This document shows, piece after piece, positions 1 to 10,254 of a stretch of 64,000 bases of DNA. This DNA comes from Thermophagus sp052400625 (lineage in GTDB: Bacteria; Bacteroidota; Bacteroidia; Bacteroidales; Marinilabiliaceae), in assembly GCA_052400625.1 (NCBI GenBank), contig JBQTGH010000008.1. The stretch is one strand, 5' to 3'. A model generated the notes under the pieces. It was not told where the DNA came from. It saw only the letters and a list, made by a program, of their open reading frames with translations, and did not search any database. The stretch's first letter is position 1. Each line of letters opens with the position of its first letter. The position numbers and the translations under genes are program-made.

Positions 1-77
1 TTTTTTTGCCGTGAAATTCCATTAACACTATTTATAAAACTAACCTTAAAAACTGATATCAAAAAAAATATTTGGCA

Positions 78-3000
78 ATGACAAAAATTAAAAGCCTTGT
101 AGCAGCATTTCTTTTTCTTCACTTATGCCCACTCTACTCGCAAGACATAAATTTCAGTTATTTGGGTATATCACAGGGCTTGTCACAAAACTCAGTAACA
201 TCTTTGGCACAGGACAGTTTGGGAAGGATCTGGATCGGAACCAGAGATGGCCTCAATCTTTATGACGGATCAACAATTTCCACGCTCCGACCACAAAAAG
301 GCGATTCGACCACTTTGCTTAGCCACTCGATCAAAAAAATCATTTCTGAAGAAAACAGAATATGGGTGGTATCAAAAAATGGGATATCCAAACTAAACCT
401 AAAGAATTTAAAATTCCAACAATTTCCTTTCGATGGGATTCTAACCCTTCTACCCTATCAAGATAAAATTTTAGTTGGCACACAAACCGGTCTTTTCGAA
501 CTCGATCCAAACAAAAAACGCTTTAACAGAGTCTCTAATATGTCGGTAGGCAACCGGGCTGTTCAAACTCTTTATACCGATAATTCGCAAACGCTGTGGA
601 TCGGAACAAGTGATGGACTATATATTTTTACTCCCTCCTCTCAAAAAACAGAAAAACTCCTGCCTATAAATGTTACTTCAGTATTTACGGATTCCAGAAA
701 ACAAACCTGGATCGGAACCAGCAACAATGGCATATTTCATCTAAATTCGCATCGGCATTTAATTGACCATTTGGTGCATGATACCATTTCTTCCTCTATT
801 GCCCATAATATTGTACGAGACATCAATGAAGGGCCAGACGGCAAAATCTGGATTGGAACATTTCTTGGGCTTAGCATTATTGATCCCGCCACCAACAGCA
901 TCACCAATTACGTTCACGAAAAAAACAAGACCAATACTCTCTCTCACAACAGCATCTATTCCATTCTAAAAGACAGACAAGGAAATATGTGGGTCGGAAC
1001 TTACTTTGGCGGCATTAGTTATTTTAACCCAAAATCTAACATTTATAAAAAGTATCCAAACCTATCGGATGACGGCCATGGTTTTAGCTTTAATATAACA
1101 GGGGAAATCCTCGAAGATAAGAAGGGTAACTTATGGATCGCGACAGAAGGCGGCGGGGTAAACTTCTTTGACAAAACCACGCAAGAAATTAAACACTATT
1201 ACATTCAAGATTCCAACACCGGACAGAAATATAACAACGTTAAAACCCTTGCATTTCTTAATCAAGATACCTTACTCATTGGAACTCACCTAGGCGGCCT
1301 TTTTATGCTAAACACCCATACCGACCACTTGATTTCATTATCACAAACTGAAAATGACGACATTCAAACACCGGATATCATAGAAGATATTATCCCCTAC
1401 TACAACCAATTTCTGTTAGCAACCAAAAAGGGGTTATACCTGTTTAATCCCGTCAATCTCCGTATGTCTTATTTCTTAGATAAAGAAGGAAAAAGAGTTA
1501 TGGGGGATACGCCGATCAATTGCATATTTCTCGACAGCTTTGAAAAACTTTGGATTGGGACGGAGGAACAAGGTCTTTATTCTTATGACGATAAAAAAGG
1601 GACCATAAAAAACCACCATCTAAACGCCATACACAATTCAATCATTGATGACAACATTTCATTTGTGTATGAGGATCAAAAATTCAGATTATGGATTGGC
1701 ACCTTTGGAAGCGGGCTGTATCAATATCTTCGGAACAAAAATCAATTTAAAAGTTATACCATAAACAGTCATGCCTTACCAAGCAACTTTATTCTTGGCA
1801 TCAAAGAATCTTCTCTCAACAATAACCTTTGGGTTTCTTCTTCCAAGGGGCTTTCCCGATTTAATATCGAAACTAATCATTTTTATAATTACACCCATAG
1901 TAATGGATTTCCGTTGAGTGAACTCAACAAAGGAGCCCTCGCTATCACCAATGACGGCCATTTGTTTGTGGGAGGCCTCGATGGACTTATTTCCTTCAAG
2001 GAGGAAAACTTGTTACAACAAAGATCCCAATTCAACTTATATTTTACATCCCTTTTTGTCAACAATAAAAAAGTATTCCCCAACGATGAATCCAAGATTC
2101 TCACCAAAGATTTTGCTTACACCAACAGGATTCAACTACATCATGGGCAAAACGTGTTGACCATCTCCTATTCCACCAGCAATTACATATCTACCAATCC
2201 TAGTAAATATCGCTACATGCTTGAAAATTTTGATCAGGAATGGATCAATGCGGGCATTCAGAATCGCGTAACATATACCAATCTGGATCCGGGGTTATAT
2301 ACCTTTCGCGTCCAAGGACTTAATGGCATTGAAGACACTGTAGTGGAGGAAAAAAGTCTCCTCATCAGAGTATTACCCCCCTTATATAAAACATGGTATG
2401 CAATTTCGTTTTATTTATTAACAATCATATTGATCATCTGGTGGTTAAACAAAACATACAGATCAAAAATCAGGTTAAAGGAGAAAATCAAAACCGAACA
2501 ACATAAAAAAGAACAAATTCAAAAAATCAATCAAGAGAAGTTAGAATTTTTTACCAACATATCGCATGAATTTAAGACCCCATTAACGCTTATTACCGGG
2601 AATTTGGAGACCGTTCTGGAAAACCCTAAAATTAAACCCGACCTGTACAACAAGCTTTTAATCATCCATAAAAATGCAGCCCGATTAAATAATTTAATCA
2701 CCGAACTATTAGCTTTCAGAAAACTAGAACAAGGTTTTTCACAACTGAATATTGAAGAACATAATTTGCACACATTTTTGTATGAGATTTTTCAATCCTT
2801 TTCTGAATATGCTCAACATATGGAAATTGATTACCAGTTTAATTGTCCTTCAGGCCCCCTTATTTGGTTCGACAAAAATAAAATGGAAAAAGTTATTTTC
2901 AACCTCATTTCCAATGCTTTTAAATTTGTGGAAAAAAAGACCGGAAGCATTTCTTTGAAGGTGGAAGAATATGAAAATTCGGTCAACATTTTAATATCAG

Positions 3001-4106
3001 ATAACGGCCGGGGGATGTCAACAGCTGAAACCACGAAAGTATTTGACCGATTTTATCAGATTGACAATTCAAAAGGAAAAAACAGTGAACTTGGAAGTGG
3101 TATCGGACTGGCCCTGTCACAAGAAATCATCAAAAAACATGAAGGAAACATCTTCGTTACCAGCCAGGAAGGAAAGGGAACTTGCTTTACCGTTAACCTA
3201 AAAAAAGGCAAAGAACACTTTAAAAACGCAAAATTAGTTTCAAAAAAGGCCCCCCCCAACCATAGCAAACCTCTCACCCATTATTTTCTGGACCCAAAAA
3301 CACCCTCCGATAGTGAGAAACCCAAAATGGTTGCAGCACCCGATGCTTCCAAAATATTAATTGTTGACGATGAGCCTGATGTAAGAACTTTTCTAACAGA
3401 ACTCCTCCAATCCACCTATAATATAGTAGAAGCCTCCAATGGGAAAGAAGGAATTCAGAAGGCAATAACGACTCAACCGGACCTCATTATTTCGGATATT
3501 ATGATGCCCGTTATTTCTGGAACCGAAATGTGTGCCAAGCTAAAACGTAATATTCAAACCAGTCATATCCCCATTGTCCTCCTTACTGCAAAAACGGCAG
3601 TGGAATATAAGATTGAAGGGATTGAGACCGGTGCCGATGATTATATCACCAAACCTTTTAACGTCAAACTCTTTAAAACAAGAATTAAAAACATCATTCA
3701 AAACAGAGCTTTAATACAACAAAAATTTACTACAGGCTCCTCTTTTGAAGTGAGAGAGATCACCACAAATTCTATGGATCAAAAATTATTGCAAAAAGCC
3801 ATAAAGATAATTGAGAAAAATATTGAAAACAATGAATTTAAAGTCGAGGAATTTGCAAAAGAAATGGGGTTAGGGAGAACAAACCTCTTTATCAAAATTA
3901 AAGGTTTAACCGGACAAACACCGAATGACTTTATCAAGACCATCCGACTTAAAAAAGCGGCCCAAATGATTTTAAATAAACCATCCGGAAGCAGCATCTC
4001 TGACATAGCCTATTCGGTAGGATTCAGTAGCCCACGTTATTTCAGCAGATGCTTTCGAGAACATTTCGGGGTTACTCCCTCTAATTTCTCCAATAGAGAA
4101 CATTAA
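78..4106 (+). CDS. Hybrid two-component system regulator (HTCS): propeller sensor, histidine kinase, receiver, AraC DNA-binding domain
   Basis: One-protein sensor-regulator that senses a glycan fragment in the periplasm and binds DNA in the cytoplasm. Numbered from the ATG at 78: signal peptide 1-22, two-part beta-propeller with repeated WIGT.GGL motifs (about 25-650), Y_Y_Y domain (about 690-755), transmembrane helix (about 773-793), HisKA with phospho-accepting H830 in FFTNISHEFKTPL, ATPase with N-box near 945 and GSGIGLAL near 1006, receiver with D1140 in SDIMMP and K1192 in ITKPF, and a C-terminal AraC-type helix-turn-helix. Every catalytic residue is present. A TTG two codons upstream (72) also opens the frame, but the ATG gives a normal signal peptide. 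HTCS genes usually sit beside the glycan locus they control; no such locus adjoins it here, so its target probably lies left of the window. Confidence 0.95.
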   Translation: MTKIKSLVAAFLFLHLCPLYSQDINFSYLGISQGLSQNSVTSLAQDSLGRIWIGTRDGLNLYDGSTISTLRPQKGDSTTLLSHSIKKIISEENRIWVVSKNGISKLNLKNLKFQQFPFDGILTLLPYQDKILVGTQTGLFELDPNKKRFNRVSNMSVGNRAVQTLYTDNSQTLWIGTSDGLYIFTPSSQKTEKLLPINVTSVFTDSRKQTWIGTSNNGIFHLNSHRHLIDHLVHDTISSSIAHNIVRDINEGPDGKIWIGTFLGLSIIDPATNSITNYVHEKNKTNTLSHNSIYSILKDRQGNMWVGTYFGGISYFNPKSNIYKKYPNLSDDGHGFSFNITGEILEDKKGNLWIATEGGGVNFFDKTTQEIKHYYIQDSNTGQKYNNVKTLAFLNQDTLLIGTHLGGLFMLNTHTDHLISLSQTENDDIQTPDIIEDIIPYYNQFLLATKKGLYLFNPVNLRMSYFLDKEGKRVMGDTPINCIFLDSFEKLWIGTEEQGLYSYDDKKGTIKNHHLNAIHNSIIDDNISFVYEDQKFRLWIGTFGSGLYQYLRNKNQFKSYTINSHALPSNFILGIKESSLNNNLWVSSSKGLSRFNIETNHFYNYTHSNGFPLSELNKGALAITNDGHLFVGGLDGLISFKEENLLQQRSQFNLYFTSLFVNNKKVFPNDESKILTKDFAYTNRIQLHHGQNVLTISYSTSNYISTNPSKYRYMLENFDQEWINAGIQNRVTYTNLDPGLYTFRVQGLNGIEDTVVEEKSLLIRVLPPLYKTWYAISFYLLTIILIIWWLNKTYRSKIRLKEKIKTEQHKKEQIQKINQEKLEFFTNISHEFKTPLTLITGNLETVLENPKIKPDLYNKLLIIHKNAARLNNLITELLAFRKLEQGFSQLNIEEHNLHTFLYEIFQSFSEYAQHMEIDYQFNCPSGPLIWFDKNKMEKVIFNLISNAFKFVEKKTGSISLKVEEYENSVNILISDNGRGMSTAETTKVFDRFYQIDNSKGKNSELGSGIGLALSQEIIKKHEGNIFVTSQEGKGTCFTVNLKKGKEHFKNAKLVSKKAPPNHSKPLTHYFLDPKTPSDSEKPKMVAAPDASKILIVDDEPDVRTFLTELLQSTYNIVEASNGKEGIQKAITTQPDLIISDIMMPVISGTEMCAKLKRNIQTSHIPIVLLTAKTAVEYKIEGIETGADDYITKPFNVKLFKTRIKNIIQNRALIQQKFTTGSSFEVREITTNSMDQKLLQKAIKIIEKNIENNEFKVEEFAKEMGLGRTNLFIKIKGLTGQTPNDFIKTIRLKKAAQMILNKPSGSSISDIAYSVGFSSPRYFSRCFREHFGVTPSNFSNREH

Positions 4107-4263
4107 CCTAAAACTGCCACTTCACCATACATTTAATGCTTCCTCTGGTTCGCATCATTAAAACCTTGCGTTGAGGAGAGAGAATTGGACACATGGGAAA
4201 GAAGGGTGGAAGAGTAGATTGATGGAGAGAGGAAAGGCGAGTACCACCTGGCATCTTACAATC

Positions 4264-4357
4264 TGTGATCCCAAAATATGGATCACGATGGCATTAACTT
4301 AAGTTAATGCCACACTGTGACAACTCTGTTAGGCCATTCACCGAACAGAGTATCACA
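4264..4357. terminator. Cluster of three inverted repeats between convergent genes
   Basis: The 297-bp gap between the HTCS and argS stops holds three hairpins in a row. The first has arms GTGATCC/GGATCAC at 4265-4271 and 4280-4286. The second is a perfect 24-nt palindrome at 4289-4312. The third has ACTCTGTT/AACAGAGT (4323-4330, 4344-4351), extended by TGTGA/TCACA (4316-4320, 4353-4357), and is followed by TTGTTTTC on the plus strand. The third is a plausible terminator for the HTCS. The others could stop or protect argS mRNA from the other side, but no clear T-run follows them on the minus strand. Confidence 0.55.
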
Positions 4358-4403
4358 TTGTTTTCAGACAGCCATTACAAAAAACCATCTAAATTCAGGG
4401 CTA

Positions 4404-6200
4404 TTACATTCTTTCGGGTACATCGATCCCCAACAGCCACATTCCACTCCTAATTGTTTTCCCCACCGCATAGGTCAATGCCAGCCGATTGGCACGAAGC
4501 GCCTCATCCTCTTCATAAACGATGGGCAACTCATGATAGAACTGGTTGAACTCCTTGGCCAGATCGTAAACATAGTTGGCAATTAAAGCGGGGCTGTAAA
4601 CTTCTCCGGCTTCTTTAACCACATTGGGGAAATTGCCGATCATTTTCAACACTTCCGTTTCTTTGGGTGTAAGCGAAACGTCTCTTACCAGTTGGTCGAG
4701 AGCAGTGTCAATACCTTTCTCTTTGGCCTTCCTGAAAATGGACTGCACCCGGGCATAAGTATATTGAATAAAAGGTCCGGTATTGCCGTTAAAATCGATG
4801 GATTCACGGGGATCGAAGGTCATATTTTTCCGGGGATCCACCTTAAGAATGAAGTATTTCAGTGCCCCCAGGGCTATGATGCGATAAATACGCTCGGCCT
4901 CTTCGTCGGTATATCCGTCGAGTTTTCCCAACTCTTTGGACATTTCGCGAGCAGTATTGACCATATCTTCTATGAGGTCGTCGGCATCGACCACGGTTCC
5001 TTCCCGCGACTTCATCTTACCTTCGGGCAATTCCACCATGCCATAGCTAAAATGAATTAGGCTTTTACCCCATTCAAAACCGAGGCGGTCGAGCAAGATG
5101 GATAGCACTTTGAAATGATAGTCTTGTTCGTTCCCTACCACATAAACCATCTTGTCAATATTGTAGTCGTCGAACCGCATTCTGGCGGTACCGATATCCT
5201 GTGTCATGTAAACAGAGGTGCCGTCGGATCGAAGCAACAGTTTTTCATCCAATCCGTTTTGTGAGAGATCGGCCCAGACACTGCCATCGTCGCGACGATA
5301 GAAGAGCTCCTTCTCCAGTCCTTTCAATACCAGATCCCGCCCAACAGTATAGGTTTGCGATTCGTAATATATTTTATCGAAATCGACGCCCAGAGATTTA
5401 TAGGTAGCATCGAACCCTTCATATACCCAACCATTCATGGTTTTCCAGAGTTCCACCACTTCGGGATCGCCGGTTTCCCATGCTCGAAGCATATCACGAG
5501 CCTCCTGCATTAGGCGTGATTCTTTTTCGGCTTCTTCTTTGGTAATCCCCTGCTCCATTAATTGGGCCAATTCCTTTTTGTATTCCTGATCGAACTTAAC
5601 ATAGAAGTCTCCAACCAGATGGTCCCCTTTTTTACCCGTTGATTGAGGCGTCTGCCCATTGCCCCATTTTTTCCAGGCGAGCATGGACTTGCAAATGTGG
5701 ATACCCCGATCGTTGACAATATTGGTTTTCACCACGCGATTACCATTGGCCGTAACGATGCGCGAAAGAGAATACCCCAACAGGTTGTTACGAATATGCC
5801 CCAGGTGCAACGGTTTATTGGTATTGGGTGAAGAGTATTCGATCATAACGAGCGGCGACTCCTCCGTTGCATTAATAAAGCCGTAGTTTTCTGCACCTAC
5901 AGCATCCTTAAGCACTGAAAGCCAATACTGATGAGATAGAGAAAGATTCAAAAAACCTTTAATGACCTCAAAAGAAGCAATGGCAGAACATTCTCTTTTC
6001 AAAAATTCACCTATTTCAGTGCCGGTCTCCTCGGGTTTTTTACGAGAAATACGAAGAAGCGGAAAAACCACAACGGTATAATCGCCCGGTTGGTCTTTGC
6101 GAGTTCTCTCGAGTGGTACTTTTTCTGTTTCAAAATCGGCCCCGTACAGTTCCTTAATAGCCCGGGTTACGACGTCCTTAATCTGTTGTTCGATTCCCAT
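4404..6200 (-). CDS. argS: Arginyl-tRNA synthetase
   Basis: Charges tRNA-Arg with arginine using ATP; class Ia synthetase, cytoplasmic. The 598-residue length is normal for the family. It has the N-terminal additional domain (about 1-110), the HIGH signature as HLGH at 132-135 after SSPNTNKPL, a KMSKS-type loop as KMKS at 395-398, and a DALR anticodon-binding domain at the C-terminus ending near GIDVPERM. ATG start. It lies 306 bp downstream of speA on the same strand with its own -7 box, so it is probably transcribed separately, and it converges with the HTCS gene at 78-4106. Confidence 0.97.
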   Translation of the reverse strand: MGIEQQIKDVVTRAIKELYGADFETEKVPLERTRKDQPGDYTVVVFPLLRISRKKPEETGTEIGEFLKRECSAIASFEVIKGFLNLSLSHQYWLSVLKDAVGAENYGFINATEESPLVMIEYSSPNTNKPLHLGHIRNNLLGYSLSRIVTANGNRVVKTNIVNDRGIHICKSMLAWKKWGNGQTPQSTGKKGDHLVGDFYVKFDQEYKKELAQLMEQGITKEEAEKESRLMQEARDMLRAWETGDPEVVELWKTMNGWVYEGFDATYKSLGVDFDKIYYESQTYTVGRDLVLKGLEKELFYRRDDGSVWADLSQNGLDEKLLLRSDGTSVYMTQDIGTARMRFDDYNIDKMVYVVGNEQDYHFKVLSILLDRLGFEWGKSLIHFSYGMVELPEGKMKSREGTVVDADDLIEDMVNTAREMSKELGKLDGYTDEEAERIYRIIALGALKYFILKVDPRKNMTFDPRESIDFNGNTGPFIQYTYARVQSIFRKAKEKGIDTALDQLVRDVSLTPKETEVLKMIGNFPNVVKEAGEVYSPALIANYVYDLAKEFNQFYHELPIVYEEDEALRANRLALTYAVGKTIRSGMWLLGIDVPERM

Positions 6201-6320
6201 TATATTAATTTTATATGGTCTGTTTTTATGCCCTTAATCTCCGGCAAGAAGGTTCAAAGGGAAACAGTCAGAAGGAAACAGCTTCGGCTACCTTCTAAAG
6301 TATTTTCATGAAATAAGCTG

Positions 6321-6328
6321 CAAAGATA
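6321..6328 (-). promoter_or_regulatory. Candidate Bacteroidota -7 box upstream of argS
   Basis: On the minus strand this reads TATCTTTG, an exact match to the TAnnTTTG consensus used by the Bacteroidota primary sigma factor. Transcription would begin about 110 nt before the argS ATG. No TTTG -33 element lies at the ideal 19-21 bp distance (the nearest is about 25 bp away), so the call rests on the -7 element and its position. Confidence 0.45.
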
Positions 6329-6425
6329 ATAAAAGAGGGAAATTTTAATCCCGCAAATCCATACCAATAAAGGTTGCATTTTTGAAACTTTAATCTGCAA
6401 ACTTTTTTTGTCTCAATAAATTACC

Positions 6426-6499
6426 CGTTTCATTGGTTGGATGAAACGCGCACGACTTAATCTTTTTAATTAATTTCCTGTTGAGACCAACAATCTCAA
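6426..6499 (-). terminator. Two hairpins downstream of speA
   Basis: CGTTTCAT/ATGAAACG arms at 6426-6433 and 6441-6448 (7-nt loop), and TTGAGA/TCTCAA arms at 6481-6486 and 6494-6499, both in the first 80 nt after the speA stop. Neither is followed by a strong T-run on the minus strand, so they may protect the mRNA end rather than terminate. The rest of the 306-bp gap to argS holds only the candidate promoter. Confidence 0.4.
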
Positions 6500-6506
6500 G
6501 CTCGTT

Positions 6507-8399
6507 TCATTCCAAATAAGTATATCCGTATAGGCCCGACCGATAATTGGATAAAAACTCTTTTCCCTCTTCGGCAGAAATAACGCCGGATTTAACAGAG
6601 GATGTCACCCATGTTTCGACGGTTCGAACCAGTTTCTTGGGGCTGTATTGAACATATTCCAGTACTTCTGCAACGGTTTCGCCATCGATAATTTGATCGA
6701 TTTTATAGCCATTTTCAGAAACCGAGACATGCACGGCATTGGTGTCTCCAAAGAGATTGTGCATATCGCCCAGGATCTCCTGATAAGCCCCAACGAGAAA
6801 CACACCGATATAGTACGGATCCCCTTTTCGTAATTTATGAACCGGTAAATAATACGAGATGTTACGAGTGGCAATAAAATTGTCAATTTTCCCGTCCGAA
6901 TCGCAGGTGACATCCTGCAGGGTTGCCACCCTGTCGGGTCGTTCATTCAGTCGGTGAATGGGCATCACGGGGAAGATCTGATCGATGGCCCAGCTGTCCG
7001 GTAATGATTGAAAGAGGGAAAAATTACAAAAATATTTATCTGCCAGCAGCTTTCTAAGATTCAACAACTCATCAGGAACATGTTTCAATTTGGTGGTCAT
7101 AAGATGCACTTCACGGGCGATGGACCAAAACAATCGTTCGACCCGGGCACGGGTTTTCAAATCGATGAGTCCCAGACTAAACCTGTCGAGCGCTTCTTCT
7201 CTTATCTGCTGAGCATCGTGCCATGTTTCCAGCATTTTGGGCTGGTTAAGGGTATCCCATAAAGCATACAAATCTTTCACCAGGTCGTGATCCTCCTCCG
7301 AGATCTCATCCTCATCGTCCCATTGAGGTACAGAGGTAGCCTCCATCGCTTCAAAAATAAGGACGGAATGATGAGCCGTAAGAGAACGTCCCGATTCGGT
7401 AATAATATTAGGATGGGGAATATGATGTCTATTGCTGGCATCCACCATTGTATAGACAGCATCGTTCACATATTCCTGAATGCTGTAATTGATACTACTC
7501 TCACTGTTGGCCGATCGGGTACCGTCATAATCGACGCCCAGTCCACCTCCTATATCTACAAACTCCACGTTAAATCCCAATTTATGAAGCTCGATATAAA
7601 ATTGAGAGGCCTCTTTCAGGGCATTTTTGATACGACGAATTTTATTTACCTGACTACCAATGTGGAAATGGACCAATTTGAGGCAATCTTTCATTTCATT
7701 GGTCTCGAGATAGTCGAGGGCTTCGATCAGCTCACTGGAGGTAAGCCCAAACTTGCTGACGTCTCCGCCGGAATCTTCCCATTTACCACTGCCTGAACTG
7801 GCCAATTTTATACGTACGCCCAGATTGGGACGAATTTTGTGTTTCCGTGCCAGACGCGTAATAAGCTTCAACTCATTAAATTTCTCAATGACGAGAAAAA
7901 TACGCCGTCCCATCTTCTGTGCCAGCAAAGCCAGTTCAATATAAGCCTCATCCTTATAACCGTTACATACGATCAAAGAATCACTATCGGTGTTGGTGGC
8001 AATAACGGCGTGTAGCTCCGGTTTAGAACCGGCTTCCAGTCCAATGTTCACTTTTTTTCCGTGCCCCACAATCTCTTCTACCACAGGCCTCATTTGATTG
8101 ACCTTAATGGGATAAATGATAAAATTCTGGCCTTTGAAATCGTACTCTTCCCGGGCCTTGCAAAAACAGTTTTGCATGGTCTCGATACGACTATCCAGAA
8201 TATCCGGAAACCGGATAAGCATGGGCGCTTCAACATCGCGCAGAGTCAGTTCGTCCACCAACTCTCGGAGGTCCACTTCAACGCCTTTTCCGCGTGGTGT
8301 GGCCACAACATTTCCTTTTTCATTGACAGAAAAGAAATTGATTCCCCAGCCGTTAATATTATACAGCTCTTCGGAATCTTCAATACGCCATTTTCTCAT
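6507..8399 (-). CDS. speA: Biosynthetic arginine decarboxylase
   Basis: PLP enzyme converting arginine to agmatine and CO2, the first step of polyamine synthesis by the agmatine route. At 630 residues it is close to E. coli SpeA. The PLP lysine is K99 in YPIKVN, in the alanine-racemase-type barrel. Other family signatures are VDIGGGLGVDY, the ITESGRSLTAHH stretch, and the C-terminal GAYQEILGDMHNLFGD motif typical of SpeA. ATG start 25 bp downstream of the outer-membrane barrel gene on the same strand, so probably co-transcribed with it and the TPR gene. Confidence 0.96.
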   Translation of the reverse strand: MRKWRIEDSEELYNINGWGINFFSVNEKGNVVATPRGKGVEVDLRELVDELTLRDVEAPMLIRFPDILDSRIETMQNCFCKAREEYDFKGQNFIIYPIKVNQMRPVVEEIVGHGKKVNIGLEAGSKPELHAVIATNTDSDSLIVCNGYKDEAYIELALLAQKMGRRIFLVIEKFNELKLITRLARKHKIRPNLGVRIKLASSGSGKWEDSGGDVSKFGLTSSELIEALDYLETNEMKDCLKLVHFHIGSQVNKIRRIKNALKEASQFYIELHKLGFNVEFVDIGGGLGVDYDGTRSANSESSINYSIQEYVNDAVYTMVDASNRHHIPHPNIITESGRSLTAHHSVLIFEAMEATSVPQWDDEDEISEEDHDLVKDLYALWDTLNQPKMLETWHDAQQIREEALDRFSLGLIDLKTRARVERLFWSIAREVHLMTTKLKHVPDELLNLRKLLADKYFCNFSLFQSLPDSWAIDQIFPVMPIHRLNERPDRVATLQDVTCDSDGKIDNFIATRNISYYLPVHKLRKGDPYYIGVFLVGAYQEILGDMHNLFGDTNAVHVSVSENGYKIDQIIDGETVAEVLEYVQYSPKKLVRTVETWVTSSVKSGVISAEEGKEFLSNYRSGLYGYTYLE

Positions 8400-8424
8400 T
8401 TCGACAGCGATCCTCTTAAAAGTT

Positions 8425-10182
8425 TTAGAAAGAATAACCGGCCCCTACCCTGGCATTAAATCCCTGCATGGGGTAGCCGGCCCAAGGATAAAATTTGGAT
8501 GCAAATATATTCTGAATTCTGCCAAAAAAATGCAATCGCTTATTAAATTGATAATTTGCACTCAAATTAAAATCCGCCACCGAGCTAAGATTTTTAATAT
8601 CACCATCTTGCAAAGAGTTAAGAGCTTTTCGTTCTCCTATCACATTAAAGGATGCATCAAAACGCCATTCCTCATTGAAAGTATAGCCGGCTCGTATGCC
8701 CAACTCCATTTCGGGTTTATGCCAGGCATAATCAAAGTTATCCAATGTCCAACCGTAATAGACCCCTTTTAGAATAATATCCAGTTCCTGTACCGGACGA
8801 ATAAGAAATTCACCGGTAAGGGTGAGCAAGGTGGCATCATCGTATTGAACGTCAAAAAGATTACTCATCGCCCAATCGTCAACACTTTCATCCCGTAGAA
8901 AAAAACGATTGACAAAGAAGTACTCATCTTCAATAAACTCATAATCGAGACGAGCGGTAAAAGAGGTGGCACTGCTGAAGTTGCCTTTTACCCCGGCAAA
9001 TCCACGAATATTGGTAAACGAAGGTTGCACCAGTACATCTGGCGACACAAACGGGTTTTCTTCCATAATATCGCGATAGCTGTTCTGATGCACCTGGCCG
9101 GTCATGCCCAGGAAAGTTGAAACCACCCCTTCGGCTATGATCAAATCGCCACGTACATGCGGGGACAAATAAAACTTCTCCGAGTCTGAAAACTCACCCG
9201 TAAGGTTTAACCCCACCTCTACCTTCAATTTATTTCCCGGGAAGACCACTTTGGGATTCACTGTCAAAAAGACCTGGTCTCTCTCCTCAAAATCAAATAG
9301 TTCAGGATTCTCATCCTCCTCCGGCACATTTGTCTTACGATAAATCCCGGCTCCATCCACCTTCAGCGAGAGTGCTCCAAAAGGGATATACAAATCGCCG
9401 CCCAGTGAAAAGCTATTTTCTCCTACGCCAGTCCGATTATTGAACCCACCGTAATCAAAGTTTAAATGATAACGAGTGTCATTCAAGTCGGATTGTTGAC
9501 CATGAAGTCCAAAATGAAGATCAAAAGCCGTCTGACGCTGTTTGTCATCCGGGATCAGATTAGCACCTACCACGTCCTGACTCGTCCCATCTCCTAAAAA
9601 AACATTATACACAGCTGCGGGGTCAATGGTCTGAAAGCCGTAATAACGATATGCCAAACGATGAAAATCCAGATCCAGTTCCAGCGTCTTGTCATCAAAG
9701 AAATGTCGCATGTACAATCCCCCATTGGTATTGTGATACGGGGCATCCACCGAACGATCATTTTCCAGTTTCAAATCACCCCATGAAGATTCCTGTTGCA
9801 GCCCAATGGAGAAAGCAAATTTTTCATTACGTGTAATATTGTAAAAGATATCACCGAAAAGCAATTGATAATTTCCCAATCCTCCCCTCACATAGGAAGA
9901 GTAAAGATCACGCGGATGCTGACGAGCCAGAGCGGCGGCCTTTAACGGTGACACTTCCGGTATTCCGGACAAAGGATGCACCGATAATTGATACCCGAAT
10001 CGGGGATTAAAATCGATGGTATCTTCCCTTTCGGGCATCTGATTAATTTTCATGGCATCAAATACGGTAGGAACATATTCTCTTTGCACCCGAACGTCTT
10101 TGGTTAAAGATTCCTGAGCCAAACCATTTACCCCGAAAACGAAAAGGGTAAAAAACAGTATAATTATATTGACGGACTTCAT
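8425..10182 (-). CDS. Outer-membrane beta-barrel protein, TonB-receptor-like without plug
   Basis: 585 residues with signal peptide 1-22 ending FGVNGLA before QES. The rest alternates short polar and aromatic stretches typical of beta-strands and ends in an aromatic residue (ARVGAGYSF), as outer-membrane barrels do. I see no TonB box, carboxypeptidase-like domain or plug domain, so it is smaller than a SusC or siderophore receptor. Proteins like this are often labelled TonB-dependent receptor in Bacteroidota. It sits 72 bp after the TPR gene and 25 bp before speA, suggesting an operon in which barrel and TPR protein work together at the envelope. The substrate is unknown. Confidence 0.75.
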   Translation of the reverse strand: MKSVNIIILFFTLFVFGVNGLAQESLTKDVRVQREYVPTVFDAMKINQMPEREDTIDFNPRFGYQLSVHPLSGIPEVSPLKAAALARQHPRDLYSSYVRGGLGNYQLLFGDIFYNITRNEKFAFSIGLQQESSWGDLKLENDRSVDAPYHNTNGGLYMRHFFDDKTLELDLDFHRLAYRYYGFQTIDPAAVYNVFLGDGTSQDVVGANLIPDDKQRQTAFDLHFGLHGQQSDLNDTRYHLNFDYGGFNNRTGVGENSFSLGGDLYIPFGALSLKVDGAGIYRKTNVPEEDENPELFDFEERDQVFLTVNPKVVFPGNKLKVEVGLNLTGEFSDSEKFYLSPHVRGDLIIAEGVVSTFLGMTGQVHQNSYRDIMEENPFVSPDVLVQPSFTNIRGFAGVKGNFSSATSFTARLDYEFIEDEYFFVNRFFLRDESVDDWAMSNLFDVQYDDATLLTLTGEFLIRPVQELDIILKGVYYGWTLDNFDYAWHKPEMELGIRAGYTFNEEWRFDASFNVIGERKALNSLQDGDIKNLSSVADFNLSANYQFNKRLHFFGRIQNIFASKFYPWAGYPMQGFNARVGAGYSF

Positions 10183-10254
10183 AGAAAACAGATCGTTAGA
10201 TATTTAGATATTAGATAACAGAAATATGATCATCACCAAAGGCCGAAGATATTA

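Noticed and set aside
4317..4586. 89-codon plus-strand frame in the argS 3' region
   Set aside because: Overlaps the hairpin cluster and the argS C-terminal coding sequence. Composition is that of a shadow frame.
7287..7796. 169-codon plus-strand frame inside speA
   Set aside because: Antisense shadow of a conserved enzyme with no recognisable domain.
8116..8772. 218-codon plus-strand frame spanning the speA/barrel junction
   Set aside because: Runs antisense across two real genes and has no motif.
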